A stretch of 64,000 bases of DNA, taken from assembly GCA_022824405.1 (NCBI GenBank), contig JAJDZZ010000007.1, positions 1 to 64,000 of the forward strand, in the 5' to 3' direction. Made by a program: the position numbers and the translations under genes. Source of the DNA: Opitutales bacterium (GTDB lineage Bacteria; Verrucomicrobiota; Verrucomicrobiia; Opitutales; UBA2995). Positions 44,920 through 54,184 of the stretch are shown here, piece by piece. Position 1 is the stretch's first letter, and every line of letters begins with the position of its first letter. The notes beneath the pieces are model-generated. The model ran no database searches. It had not been told where the DNA came from and saw only the letters and a list, made by a program, of their open reading frames with translations.

Positions 44920-46422
44920 TCAAGGGTAGCTGAACCCGTAGCTTATGAAGTCGACCAGGACCATGGGAACGAGGCCGAGGCCCAGTACGAGGAGGGCGAG
45001 GATAACCAAACCGGCGCCCTCCAATTTGCTCAGTTTAATCGGGGACGGGCCGGGAGACTCATTTGAAACCAGGAAGGCTTTAAGCACTATGATGTAATAA
45101 TACAGGGAGACGGCGGACATGAGGAGGGCCACGGCGACCAGCCAGTAGAATCCGTCGCTCCAACCGGCGATTTCCGGACGTGAGCCAATGGCCGCCATGA
45201 AGAGATAAAGTTTCCCGAAGAAACCGGACAGGGGAGGAATGCCGGCCAGGGAAAGGATGAAGATCATAAAGAGAAAGCTGAGACCGGGATTTTTCTTCCA
45301 GCAACCGTTGAAATCCTTGATCAGGGCTTCGCGACCGAGGCGATGGCTGAGGATTCCGATAATGGCAAAGGCCCCCAAGGTGGCGGCGGCATAGACGACA
45401 CTGTAAAACAGTACCGATACGTTACCTTCCCGGTTGGCTGCTATCAAGCCGATGAGGATGTAGCCGGCATGGGCGATACTGGAGTAGGCCAGGAGGCGTT
45501 TGACGCAAGTTTGTCGGAGGGCGCCGATGTTACCCAGCACCATGCTGAGCAGGGAGATCAAAACGATCCCGATGATGAGGGTGTCGCGCTGGGCCGAGAA
45601 CTGCAGAACCGGCCCGAAAAGCTGGACCAACACGAAGAAGCTGGCAATTTTGGATCCCGTGGCAATCCATGCCGCTACCGGGACGGGGGCGCATTGATAA
45701 ACGTCGGGAGCCCAGAGATGAAAAGGGACGGCGGCAATCTTGAACCCCAGGCCCACCAACAGAAAAGTCGAGCCAATCCACAAGTAACCGGTCGGCACCG
45801 CACCGTTGTCCAGCGCGGCGACGATGGCGTCGAAAGCCAGGGCGTTGGTGGCGCCGTAGAGGTAGCTGATGCCAAAAAGCAGAAAAGCGGAGGATACCCC
45901 TCCAATGGCAAAATATTTTATGCCCGCCTCAACGGAATATCGTTGGGAATTTTGAAATGCGGTGAGTCCGTAGAGACTGAGGGATATCAGTTCTATGGAA
46001 ATAAAGAGCATCAGCAGGTTCTGGGCGGTAATGAGAAAGCCCATTCCCAAGGCGCTGAGGAGAAAGAGTCCGAAATATTCGCTGACGTGTTGGTTTGGGA
46101 CCTGGAATCTGGCAAACTGCAGGACAAACAAGGCCAGAGCAAAGACGAAGGCTTTGAACCCCAGGGTAAGGGGATTGAGGACGATCTGGCCCTCCCAGGT
46201 GTCTGCCGGAACAAGGGGACTACCCACGCCCGAACTCCATTGCCAAACCACCCCGGCTAGGGCCAGGAGCAGGGAGAGCGATGTAATCATGGCCACCTTG
46301 TCGCTACGGACCTCGACGGGGGAATGTTTGTATTTGGTGTAATCGACACCGAGAGCGGCAAACATTCCCAGGACCACGATCAGGTCCGGCCACGTGGCGA
46401 AAAATAATTGCGCGTATTGCAT
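44920..46422 (-). CDS. nuoN: NADH-quinone oxidoreductase subunit N (2M-type cluster)
   Basis: A 500-residue antiporter-like subunit from the ATG at 46422. A strong AGGAGGT at 46433-46439 sets this start; the open frame to 46551 lies inside nuoM. It has fourteen predicted transmembrane helices. The helix-5 Glu is in FISIELISLSLYG, and the helix-7 and helix-8 lysines are in VGLGFKIAAVPFHLW and ATGSKIASF. It forms a proton channel next to the quinone module. It is the last gene of the nuoABCDIHJKLMMN cluster. Confidence 0.93.
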   Translation of the reverse strand: MQYAQLFFATWPDLIVVLGMFAALGVDYTKYKHSPVEVRSDKVAMITSLSLLLALAGVVWQWSSGVGSPLVPADTWEGQIVLNPLTLGFKAFVFALALFVLQFARFQVPNQHVSEYFGLFLLSALGMGFLITAQNLLMLFISIELISLSLYGLTAFQNSQRYSVEAGIKYFAIGGVSSAFLLFGISYLYGATNALAFDAIVAALDNGAVPTGYLWIGSTFLLVGLGFKIAAVPFHLWAPDVYQCAPVPVAAWIATGSKIASFFVLVQLFGPVLQFSAQRDTLIIGIVLISLLSMVLGNIGALRQTCVKRLLAYSSIAHAGYILIGLIAANREGNVSVLFYSVVYAAATLGAFAIIGILSHRLGREALIKDFNGCWKKNPGLSFLFMIFILSLAGIPPLSGFFGKLYLFMAAIGSRPEIAGWSDGFYWLVAVALLMSAVSLYYYIIVLKAFLVSNESPGPSPIKLSKLEGAGLVILALLVLGLGLVPMVLVDFISYGFSYP

Positions 46423-46424
46423 GG

Positions 46425-47921
46425 TCAAAAGACCTCCTTTCCCGCCATGGCCAGGGCTTCCAAAATGGGCGCCAGGCTGGGTTCCAGGATGGAGGTCAGC
46501 AGAGGCGGATAGATTCCGATGGCCGTGACAATGGACAATAACATCCCACAACCGATTTTTTCAGGCAGGGTCATGGGCGCATACACGCCGTCCGAAACGG
46601 GGGCATCCGATTTTCCAAAGAAGGCCTCGTGGATCTTGACCAAAGTATAGGCAAAGGTGGCGAGGACCCCGATACCGGCTGTTACTATGATCCAAATGGA
46701 AAATCGGTCCTGGTTCCAGGCGCCGATCAGCACGTGAAGTTCCGCGACGAATCCGCTGAATCCGGGCAGGCCCATGGAGGCCAATCCGGCGACGACGAAC
46801 GTCCAACAAATTCCGGGCATGCGCTGAACCAGGTTGTGAAATTCGCCCAACTGCCGGGTTCGGGTGCGGGAGTAAACGACCGAGCCGACCAGGGCGAAAA
46901 GGAGGGCGCCGATGACTCCGTGGGAAAACATCTGCAGGGAGGCGCCCACCAGCCCCACTTCATTGAGCGTAGCCAAGCCTAACAAAACAAACCCCATGTG
47001 GCTCACGCTCGAATACCCGATCACGTACTTGAAATCGGTCTGAACGAGGGCGATAAGCGCGCCGTAGACAATATTGATTACGGCGATCCATCCCACCACC
47101 GGGGCCCAATATACCGCACCCTCGGGCAACAGGCCGATAGCTACGCGAAGGCAGCCGTAGGCCCCCAATTTCATAACCACTCCGGCCAGGAGCATGGAGG
47201 CGGCCGTCGGCGCCGCCACGTGCCCGGTGGGAGCCCAGGTATGGAAGGGCCACATGCCGGCCAGAATGCCAAAACCTACGAAGAGGACGGGAAATACCAC
47301 CATCTGGAACTTTGGGGAAAACTCCCCGGAGTGCATGAGCTGAACCAGGTCGAAAGTGTGTTGCCCGGAACCGTAGTAGATCGCGATCAATCCCAAAAGG
47401 GCCACAGCTGAGCCCACAAAGGAAAAAAGCACCAGTTTCATGGCCGCGTAGGTCCTCCTGCCGCTGCCCCAGATGGCGATGATAAAATACTTCGGAACGA
47501 TGGCCAGTTCGTAAAAGACAAAGAGCAGAAAGAGATCGAGGGAGAGGAATACGCCAAATACCCCCCCGATCAGGGCGAAATAATACGCGTAAAACTGGTT
47601 GGCCCTATCCTGGAGCGTCCAGGTAAACAACACACCGCAAACGGCCACAATCCCGGTCAGCATCAACAAAGCAATACTAAGACCGTCCACGCCGACTTTG
47701 AACTCCGCCCCGATGGCCGGAATCCAGGGAAGTTCGATCACGTTCCGGAATGTCCCCCCTTCCCCCAACTGGAACTGGGCGTAACAGACCAGCGAAACGG
47801 CTAAAGTCGACAACCCGGTGACCAGGGCGATACCCCGGATCAAACGATAGTGTTTTCCGGGAATCAACCCCAGGACAACGGCGCCGAGGTAACTGATTAT
47901 TACTGTGAGCAAGGCGGTCAT
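46425..47921 (-). CDS. nuoM: NADH-quinone oxidoreductase subunit M, second copy (NuoM2)
   Basis: A 498-residue antiporter-like subunit. Helix-5 Glu138 is in FVFYELAIVPKYF, the helix-8 Lys is in GVVMKLGAYG, and the helix-12 Glu is in GFVAELHVLIGAW. The helix-7 position that is Lys in E. coli NuoM (Lys234) aligns by eye with Leu220 in FGILAGMWPFHTW. Its sequence around WAPTGHVAAPTAASMLLAG is closer to the NuoM of the neighbouring cluster than to the other NuoM of its own cluster. It begins directly after the first nuoM and ends 2 nt before nuoN. Confidence 0.92.
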   Translation of the reverse strand: MTALLTVIISYLGAVVLGLIPGKHYRLIRGIALVTGLSTLAVSLVCYAQFQLGEGGTFRNVIELPWIPAIGAEFKVGVDGLSIALLMLTGIVAVCGVLFTWTLQDRANQFYAYYFALIGGVFGVFLSLDLFLLFVFYELAIVPKYFIIAIWGSGRRTYAAMKLVLFSFVGSAVALLGLIAIYYGSGQHTFDLVQLMHSGEFSPKFQMVVFPVLFVGFGILAGMWPFHTWAPTGHVAAPTAASMLLAGVVMKLGAYGCLRVAIGLLPEGAVYWAPVVGWIAVINIVYGALIALVQTDFKYVIGYSSVSHMGFVLLGLATLNEVGLVGASLQMFSHGVIGALLFALVGSVVYSRTRTRQLGEFHNLVQRMPGICWTFVVAGLASMGLPGFSGFVAELHVLIGAWNQDRFSIWIIVTAGIGVLATFAYTLVKIHEAFFGKSDAPVSDGVYAPMTLPEKIGCGMLLSIVTAIGIYPPLLTSILEPSLAPILEALAMAGKEVF

Positions 47922-49418
47922 CTACCGGGAAATCAGAAGTGTGAAGGATTCGACAAACGGAGCGCTGAAGGCCAACCAGGCGTCGGGAGCAACTCCTATC
48001 CAGACGGTGAGAACAAGTAAGGGAGAAATATAGAAGACCTCGCGGTAGGAAATGTCGGCCAATCCGGACCTGGACGGATGCACCGGTCCGGTAAAAAGAC
48101 GCTGGAGAATATTGAGCAGGAATACCGCCGTGGCCAGCAGGCCCAGCAAGGCCAGACCGGTATGCCAGGGCGCCAAGGCAAAGGCTCCGGTGAAAATCAG
48201 AATTTCGGCGGCGAACCCGGCCAGAAAAGGAAGGCCCAGAGATGAAAAAACGAGCAGGCCGAATACAAAAACGTAACGCGGCATTACCGAACCAAGGCCA
48301 CCGAATTCATGGATGTCCCGGCTGCCGGCGAGGATCTCAAGTTTTGCCGCCACGAAGAAGAGGCCGGAGATCCCGATTCCGTGGGCGAACATCTGGAGAA
48401 TGGCTCCCTGAATGGCGATGGCAGGGGCGTTCATCCCCTCCGGACTCGCCGCAGCGCCCAGGGCGAAGATGCCGAACATGCAGTAGGCCACGTGATTGAG
48501 TGAGGAGTAGGCCAGGACCCGTTTCAGATCCCGCTGGCGCAAGGCGATGAATGCTCCCCAAAGAAGGGTAATCAAGGCAAAGGCAAGCAATGTATCCGCA
48601 TAGGTGTGCATGGCCTCGGGAAAAACCGGAAGAACCAGGCGCAGAAACCCGTAAACCCCCATTTTCGACATGACGCCGGCCAGAATCATGCTCACCGGGA
48701 CCGGGGCCTCGGCATAAGCCGGGGCCTGCCAGGAGTGAAGAGGAAAAAGCGGCACTTTCACCCAAAGCCCGAGCATCACGGCGACAAAGATCGCGGTGTA
48801 GAAGCCACCGAGTTTGCCTGGAATGATTCCTTCGATGGCCAACCGACGCAGTTCGATAAAGTCGAAGGTGCCGGTGTGCAGGTAGAGGAAAAGCATGCCC
48901 AGCAACATGGCCACCGACCCCAAAATGGTGAAAATGAAGAAGTTCAGCGCCGCCTTGTGACACTTGGGGCCGCCATACAGTTTTATGAGGAAAAAGGCGG
49001 GAACCAAAGCCGCCTCCCAGAATATGAACCAGTGGAAGAAATTGAGCGCGGTGAAGGCTCCATAAAGGGCCGTGAACTGGACGGACAGAAGACTGAAGTA
49101 AGGTTTTTCCTTTCCCTCGATTCCCCGGGAAGCCAGGACTATTATAGGGGAAAGGATAGCCACCATCAGTACCAGCAACAGGTTCAGGCCGTCGAGCCCC
49201 ACAAAATAATCAACCCCTATGGAAGGGATCCATTCCTGTTTTTCCACGAACTGCAGGCCCTTACTGGAGACGAATCGAAGGGCCAGAGACAGGGTCAGAA
49301 CGGATGAAAGAAGCGAGCCGATCAGGGCGGTCAGCATGATCTGCCTGCGATTCCGGCCGGGAGACAAAACAATGACGAGGGCGGCCAGAAGGGGAATGAA
49401 TGTGATGGTCGTAATCAT
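47922..49418 (-). CDS. nuoM: NADH-quinone oxidoreductase subunit M, first copy
   Basis: 498 residues from the ATG at 49418 (MITTITFIPLLAAL). An ATG at 49430 is possible, and GATGGGG precedes the chosen codon. Key residues of a working proton channel are present: Glu135 in FIFWEAALVPAFF, Lys221 in LWVKVPLFPLHSW, a Lys in GVMSKMGVYG and a Glu in AGFAAEILIF. It lies between nuoL (gap 13 bp) and the second nuoM (adjacent). Two different NuoM genes in series are not present in ordinary complex I operons. Confidence 0.93.
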   Translation of the reverse strand: MITTITFIPLLAALVIVLSPGRNRRQIMLTALIGSLLSSVLTLSLALRFVSSKGLQFVEKQEWIPSIGVDYFVGLDGLNLLLVLMVAILSPIIVLASRGIEGKEKPYFSLLSVQFTALYGAFTALNFFHWFIFWEAALVPAFFLIKLYGGPKCHKAALNFFIFTILGSVAMLLGMLFLYLHTGTFDFIELRRLAIEGIIPGKLGGFYTAIFVAVMLGLWVKVPLFPLHSWQAPAYAEAPVPVSMILAGVMSKMGVYGFLRLVLPVFPEAMHTYADTLLAFALITLLWGAFIALRQRDLKRVLAYSSLNHVAYCMFGIFALGAAASPEGMNAPAIAIQGAILQMFAHGIGISGLFFVAAKLEILAGSRDIHEFGGLGSVMPRYVFVFGLLVFSSLGLPFLAGFAAEILIFTGAFALAPWHTGLALLGLLATAVFLLNILQRLFTGPVHPSRSGLADISYREVFYISPLLVLTVWIGVAPDAWLAFSAPFVESFTLLISR

Positions 49419-49431
49419 GGCATACCCCATC

Positions 49432-51438
49432 TCAACGGGCAAAAACGAGGAAAAGGACGCCCAGGATCACCGCTCCCAAGGCGACTATGCGGAGATAACC
49501 CTGAAGAAACCCGTTTTGAATAATAGCATTGAGTTGGCTGCTTTTGTAAATGCGGTCGCAGACGCCGTCGAAGGAGATCCGGTCGATCAATTTACAATCG
49601 ACGGTCTTGGAGAAGAATCCACCTGTAATCGTCACGAAACTCCTCACCGTCTCGACCAGGAAATGGAAGCCGGATTCCAGGAAAACGATCAGAAAAGCCG
49701 AACCTTTCCAAAGCCTGGTAACCGTAGCGGCGTAGAGTTCATCGACAAAAAAACGGTTTTCCATCCAGGAATATGGCGTGGGCAAGGAATCCTTGACGGG
49801 ATCGGTCGTATCCAATCCCAATTTGGAACCGCCGTAAACCAGGAGACCCAGGGCAATTCCTCCCAAGGCTATCACCCAACTGACAACCACCACGATCAGG
49901 GCGTGCTGATCCACCGCAAAACCGGACAGATAAGCGAGGATGTGGAAGAACTCCTCACTGACAATTCCCATCGCCAGGGAAAAGAGCGCCAGTATTACCA
50001 ATGGCGCCGTCATCAAGGCCGGGCATTGGCGAATCGAACCCCTCCCTCTGTAATCTCCCAGGAAAACGTAGCAGCACTGCCGGGTCATGTAAAACGCGGT
50101 GAGCAGAGAAGCGGCGGCGCTGATCCAGAAGACGGCGCCATGGGCCGTCCAGGCGCTGATCAAAATCTGGTCCTTACTGTAATACCCACTGGTGAAAGGA
50201 AAGGCGCAGAGAGCCAACGCCCCGGCCAGGTAACAGATGCTCGCTAACTTCATCCGGTTGAAAACACCGCCCATCAGGCGAATGTCCTGTTCGTGACGGC
50301 ATCCATGAATGATGGCGCCGGCCCCGAGGAACAGGAGGGCCTTGAAAAAAGCGTGGGTCAGGAGGTGGAAGATTCCGATGGATACCCCTCCCTCGCTCAG
50401 GGCCAGACCCCCGGCTCCCAGGCCCACCATCATCAGACCGAGTTGACTGACGGTAGAATAGGCCAAAATGCGTTTGATGTCGTATTGCCCGACCGCCACC
50501 AAAGCGGCAAAGAGCGCGGTGAGGGCGCCGACCCAGGAAACAATCGCCAGCGCCGTGGCATCGGCCAGGAAAAGCGGAAAGGCACGAGCCACCAGGAAAA
50601 CCCCCGCCGCCACCATGGTAGCGGCATGAATCAGAGCGGAAACCGGGGTGGGACCCTCCATGGCATCGGGCAACCACACGTGAAGCGGCAACTGCCCCGA
50701 TTTGCCCACCGCACCGATAAAGAGGAACAATGCGATTACTCCGGCGCCGTTTAAGCCGAAGAGCACATCCTTGGAGGCGATCAGGGCAGTGATCCGATCG
50801 CTCTCCAGCAGGCCCTGCCCCCCGTCGAAGAGTAGAAACGTAGAAGTGGCCTTAAAGGCCCAAAGCAACCCCAGGAGAAATCCCAGGTCCCCGATACGCG
50901 TGGTGATGAACGCTTTTTTCGCCGCCGCCGCCGCGCTGGGTTTTTGGAACCAGAATCCGATGAGGAGATAGGAGGCGAGTCCGACGATTTCCCAAAACAT
51001 GAAAAGCAGCAGAAGGCTGTTGGACATGACCAACCCCAGCATACCCACCATAAACAGGGAGAGGTAGCAGAAGAACCGCGTCATACCCGGATCGCGGCTC
51101 ATGTAACTGGTGGAATAGAGAAAAATCAATAGGCCGACAAAGGTGACCATGGCCAGCATGGCGCCGGTCAGGGGATTGAGCACAACTCCGAATTCCAGGT
51201 TTACCCCGGCCACCTGAATCCAGGTAAAATTGGCGGTCAGGGCGCTGGCTTCCGGGCCCCAGGTCATGGAAAAGGCCCGGATGGACAGAAGAAGGGAAGC
51301 CGACAGAGCCGCATTGGCCACCGCCGCGGCAAATTTGCCAGAGGGATTGAAAAATCCCAGCCATACCGTTGCCATTAGTGGAAACAGCGGAATCCACCAT
51401 AACCACCCAACCGAATGCGAAAAATCAAACAGGTTCAT
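49432..51438 (-). CDS. nuoL: NADH-quinone oxidoreductase subunit L with long lateral helix
   Basis: A 668-residue distal antiporter subunit. Glu150 in LFMFWEIVGLASYLL and Lys246 in IGAVGKSGQLPLHVWLPD are the helix-5 and helix-7 charges. The C-terminal part after FFVDELY (residue 563), which includes the amphipathic lateral helix and last transmembrane helix, is 106 residues long. The corresponding part in the neighbouring NuoL is 80. A longer lateral helix is what would be needed to span one extra antiporter subunit. It overlaps nuoK by 4 nt. Confidence 0.94.
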   Translation of the reverse strand: MNLFDFSHSVGWLWWIPLFPLMATVWLGFFNPSGKFAAAVANAALSASLLLSIRAFSMTWGPEASALTANFTWIQVAGVNLEFGVVLNPLTGAMLAMVTFVGLLIFLYSTSYMSRDPGMTRFFCYLSLFMVGMLGLVMSNSLLLLFMFWEIVGLASYLLIGFWFQKPSAAAAAKKAFITTRIGDLGFLLGLLWAFKATSTFLLFDGGQGLLESDRITALIASKDVLFGLNGAGVIALFLFIGAVGKSGQLPLHVWLPDAMEGPTPVSALIHAATMVAAGVFLVARAFPLFLADATALAIVSWVGALTALFAALVAVGQYDIKRILAYSTVSQLGLMMVGLGAGGLALSEGGVSIGIFHLLTHAFFKALLFLGAGAIIHGCRHEQDIRLMGGVFNRMKLASICYLAGALALCAFPFTSGYYSKDQILISAWTAHGAVFWISAAASLLTAFYMTRQCCYVFLGDYRGRGSIRQCPALMTAPLVILALFSLAMGIVSEEFFHILAYLSGFAVDQHALIVVVVSWVIALGGIALGLLVYGGSKLGLDTTDPVKDSLPTPYSWMENRFFVDELYAATVTRLWKGSAFLIVFLESGFHFLVETVRSFVTITGGFFSKTVDCKLIDRISFDGVCDRIYKSSQLNAIIQNGFLQGYLRIVALGAVILGVLFLVFAR

Positions 51439-51749
51439 TCCTTCAGGTCCTGGATCGACTCCGGATCGATCGTTTTGTAGTGGCGAAAGATAGCCAGCAC
51501 CAAGGCCAATCCGAGAGCCGCTTCAGTAGCGGCAATGGCGATGGCAAAGAGGGTGAACAACGGCCCGTGCAAGGGTAACGGATTGGGGCTGAAATGCCAG
51601 AATGCGATCAGGTTGAGATTGGCCGAGTTCAACATGATCTCCAGACAGATCAGCATTATGATGATATGCCGACGCGTCAGGGCGCCCACCAAACCGATGG
51701 AAAACAGAATGGCGGAAAGGATCAGGAAATGGTGCAACGTCAATCCCAT
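51435..51749 (-). CDS. nuoK: NADH-quinone oxidoreductase subunit K
   Basis: A 104-residue three-helix membrane subunit: MGLTLHHFLILSAILFSIGL, the Glu of helix 2 in MLICLEIMLNSANLNL (two conserved acidic/carboxamide positions), and a Glu-containing ATEAALGLALVLAIFRHY. It links the quinone module to the antiporter arm and contributes half of a proton channel. It is tightly packed between nuoJ (2-bp gap) and nuoL (4-bp overlap). Confidence 0.95.
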   Translation of the reverse strand: MGLTLHHFLILSAILFSIGLVGALTRRHIIIMLICLEIMLNSANLNLIAFWHFSPNPLPLHGPLFTLFAIAIAATEAALGLALVLAIFRHYKTIDPESIQDLKE

Positions 51750-51751
51750 GG

Positions 51752-52300
51752 TCAGGTATTGGGATAATTGGGGCGATTTGCCGGAACGGTCTTTTTTTGG
51801 TCGGCCTCACTGGCTCCGGTTGCCGCCACTACCGCGCCAATCAGGCCGGCCGTGAGCAACAGGGCTATTACCCCAACGGAGGCGAAGTAGGGATCCATCA
51901 GGACCATTCCGAGTTGTTTCACGGATGGATTGAAGTCGGAGAGCGGGGTTGGCGTTTGGCCGCCGGTTCGGGAAATGAGGGGCAATAGGACACCCGCAAG
52001 CAAGGCGATAACGGCCAATCCGCCCCAAACCCAGCCACGGGATCGGACCGGGCGGTTGGGATCGCCCATCACATTGGTAGTGAGCATGATGGCGAAAAGC
52101 ATGAGGATTCCCACCGAACCGATATAGACCAGCACCTGAACGGCGGCGATGAACTCGGCCAACATCAGGAGAAAGAGACCGGCCAGGGCGGAGAAGAACA
52201 ACAACACGGAAAAAACGGCGTGAACGACATTGCGCAAGGTGATGGCCAAACCGGCGCCCAGAACGGCGACCAGGGCGAGTAGGTAAAAGGCGATATTCAT
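51752..52300 (-). CDS. nuoJ: NADH-quinone oxidoreductase subunit J
   Basis: A 182-residue membrane subunit with five helices. RNVVHAVFSVLLFFSALAGL and EFIAAVQVLVYIGSVGILMLF are the family core. The latter includes the pi-bulge Tyr-Ile-Gly region of helix 3 that couples quinone reduction to pumping. The C-terminal 25 residues are polar (ASEADQKKTVPANRP). The start overlaps the nuoH stop by 4 nt. Confidence 0.94.
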   Translation of the reverse strand: MNIAFYLLALVAVLGAGLAITLRNVVHAVFSVLLFFSALAGLFLLMLAEFIAAVQVLVYIGSVGILMLFAIMLTTNVMGDPNRPVRSRGWVWGGLAVIALLAGVLLPLISRTGGQTPTPLSDFNPSVKQLGMVLMDPYFASVGVIALLLTAGLIGAVVAATGASEADQKKTVPANRPNYPNT

Positions 52301-53520
52301 TCCACTAGTTGGTAAACGCGTTTGCTCCGCATAATGGGGGACTGGTTAAGCCGACTGAGCGCCGTAGCGGCAAGCTGCAAGGCGCCGAAACCGAGTATCC
52401 AACCGGCAAGCATGGCAATGGCCGTTCCCCATTGCCGTTCAATAAAATGATAAAAGCCCGCCAGGAATATGTTGAGGATGGCCAACGGGAAGAGAAACTT
52501 CCAGGCGTAACCCATCAATTGGTCGACCCGGAGACGGGGAAGGGTGCCGCGAATCCAGATCATGACGGCGAAAAGACTGAAGAGCTTGAGGACAAACCAG
52601 GGAAGTCCGGAAAATACCGGCCCGTTCCAACCGCCCAGGAAGAGGGTCACGCCAATGCCGGCGATGGCGAAGGCGCTGATGTATTCTCCCATGAAGAAGA
52701 TGGCGTATTTAAATCCGCTGTATTCGGTGAGATGGCCGGCAATGATTTCGGAATCCGCCTCGGGCAAATCGAAAGGGGAACGGTTGGCCTCGGCCAGCGC
52801 GGCGACGAAAAAGAAGATAAAACCGGCAAACCCCCAAGGTTTGAATACGTTCCAGCCGAGAATTCGGCCAAAGAATTCCTGAAGGATATTTCCGCTGCCC
52901 ACCCAGGAGGAAATCTGCTGGGAGGCCACTACCTCCTGGGCATTGAGCGAACCGGCTATCATTATGACGGCGACGGCGGACAATACCAGGGGGATTTCGT
53001 AGCTGATCATTTGCGCCACCGCACGCATTCCTCCGAGCAGGGAGTACTTGTTGCGGGAAGACCATCCCGCCATAAAAACCGCGATGGTATTCAAGGAACT
53101 GATGGCAAAGAAAAAGATGATGGCGGAATCGAGCGGCAAGGCGTGGAGCCCATCACCCAAGGGCAGAAAACCGACCCCGATCAGGGCGGGAATCATCAGC
53201 ATGATGGGGGCCAGAAAATGGAAGAGCTTGTCGGATCGTTCCGGAACGATATCCTCCTTGATCAACATCTTAATGCCGTCGGCAATCGGTTGAAGCAGGC
53301 CGAAAATACCTACCCGATTCGGACCGGGCCGGTTCTGGATGCGGGCCAGCCCCTTTCGTTCCAACCAAGTGGTAAAAGCGAAGGCTCCCATAAAGGACAA
53401 GGCCAGGGGCAAAGTGCACAAAAGTAGGTGGACGACTAATTTGAGCGACGGGAAATCGGCGAAGAAAGCCTCTATCCATCGGCCCAGTTCAACCAGTTTG
53501 AGATCGAAAAAATTATTCAC
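52297..53520 (-). CDS. nuoH: NADH-quinone oxidoreductase subunit H
   Basis: A 407-residue membrane subunit with eight or more helices that forms the quinone entry chamber with NuoB and NuoD. ERKGLARIQNRPGPNRVGIFG and MISYEIPLVLSAVAV are the signature loops, and FDLPEADSEIIAGHLTEYSGF carries the conserved acidic cluster. It follows nuoI in this cluster (order D-I-H-J), with the start inside the last 8 nt of nuoI. Confidence 0.95.
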   Translation of the reverse strand: MNNFFDLKLVELGRWIEAFFADFPSLKLVVHLLLCTLPLALSFMGAFAFTTWLERKGLARIQNRPGPNRVGIFGLLQPIADGIKMLIKEDIVPERSDKLFHFLAPIMLMIPALIGVGFLPLGDGLHALPLDSAIIFFFAISSLNTIAVFMAGWSSRNKYSLLGGMRAVAQMISYEIPLVLSAVAVIMIAGSLNAQEVVASQQISSWVGSGNILQEFFGRILGWNVFKPWGFAGFIFFFVAALAEANRSPFDLPEADSEIIAGHLTEYSGFKYAIFFMGEYISAFAIAGIGVTLFLGGWNGPVFSGLPWFVLKLFSLFAVMIWIRGTLPRLRVDQLMGYAWKFLFPLAILNIFLAGFYHFIERQWGTAIAMLAGWILGFGALQLAATALSRLNQSPIMRSKRVYQLVE

Positions 53521-54160
53521 TCTTTTCGGGTTGGGGTGGTTTTTCCCGGGCGGGAGGGGATTTCTTCAGGCGAGATGGCGGCCTTTTGGCTTTGGCGGCG
53601 GCCAACCGGGTTTTCTTTTGGCGGGCCTTTTTCTTGGCTTCGGCCAAGGCGTTTTTGGCGGCGATACGGTCGTCTGTTTCCCTTGCTTCCACGGGGTTGA
53701 GTGCGTGGTAGTAGTCGTTGGATTTGAGAAGATCGCCGCGGTTGATGAGCAGGCCCTCGAAGCGGTTCTCGTTGGAGAGTTCGAAGGCGCTGTCCATGCG
53801 AATGGCTTCGTAAGGGCACACTTCGACACAAAGTTGACAGCTCATGCAGACGGATGTGTCGATGTCGAAAATCCGTGGGCGCAGGATGGGCTTTCCCTTT
53901 TCATCCTTGTCCTTGATGATGTAAATGCATTGGGGCGGACAAGCTCTTTCACACAGGGTGCAGGCGGTACAGCGCATGCCGTCGACCGCGTCGTCGCCAT
54001 CGTAGAGGAGGAAGGGAAAGTTTCGCGTAAATGGGGTTATGGTGGATTTCTCCTCGGGGTACTGGACGGTGGGAAGACGCTCCTTCCGGTAATAACTCTG
54101 GAAGAAGTTCTTGGCCGTTACCGCCATTCCTTTGAGGATACCTTTCGCTAACAAGCTCAT
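53513..54160 (-). CDS. nuoI: NADH-quinone oxidoreductase subunit I with basic C-terminal tail
   Basis: A 215-residue ferredoxin-like subunit with two 4Fe-4S motifs: Cys64, 67, 70, 74 (CTACTLCERAC) and Cys105, 108, 111, 115 (CMSCQLCVEVC). These are clusters N6a and N6b, which pass electrons to NuoB. Residues about 165-215 are a Lys/Arg/Ala/Pro-rich tail absent from the neighbouring NuoI (179 aa). Without NuoE, F and G in the cluster this subunit would be the surface-exposed electron entry, so the tail could help dock an acidic donor such as ferredoxin (inference). Confidence 0.94.
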   Translation of the reverse strand: MSLLAKGILKGMAVTAKNFFQSYYRKERLPTVQYPEEKSTITPFTRNFPFLLYDGDDAVDGMRCTACTLCERACPPQCIYIIKDKDEKGKPILRPRIFDIDTSVCMSCQLCVEVCPYEAIRMDSAFELSNENRFEGLLINRGDLLKSNDYYHALNPVEARETDDRIAAKNALAEAKKKARQKKTRLAAAKAKRPPSRLKKSPPAREKPPQPEKSE

Positions 54161-54184
54161 AACGCTGCAGGGGAAATTCTCATC

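Noticed and set aside
45343-46260. A 305-codon plus-strand frame, rich in Gln, Gly, Asp and Glu
   Set aside because: Antisense of nuoN; the same hydrophilic pattern appears opposite every membrane subunit gene in this region.
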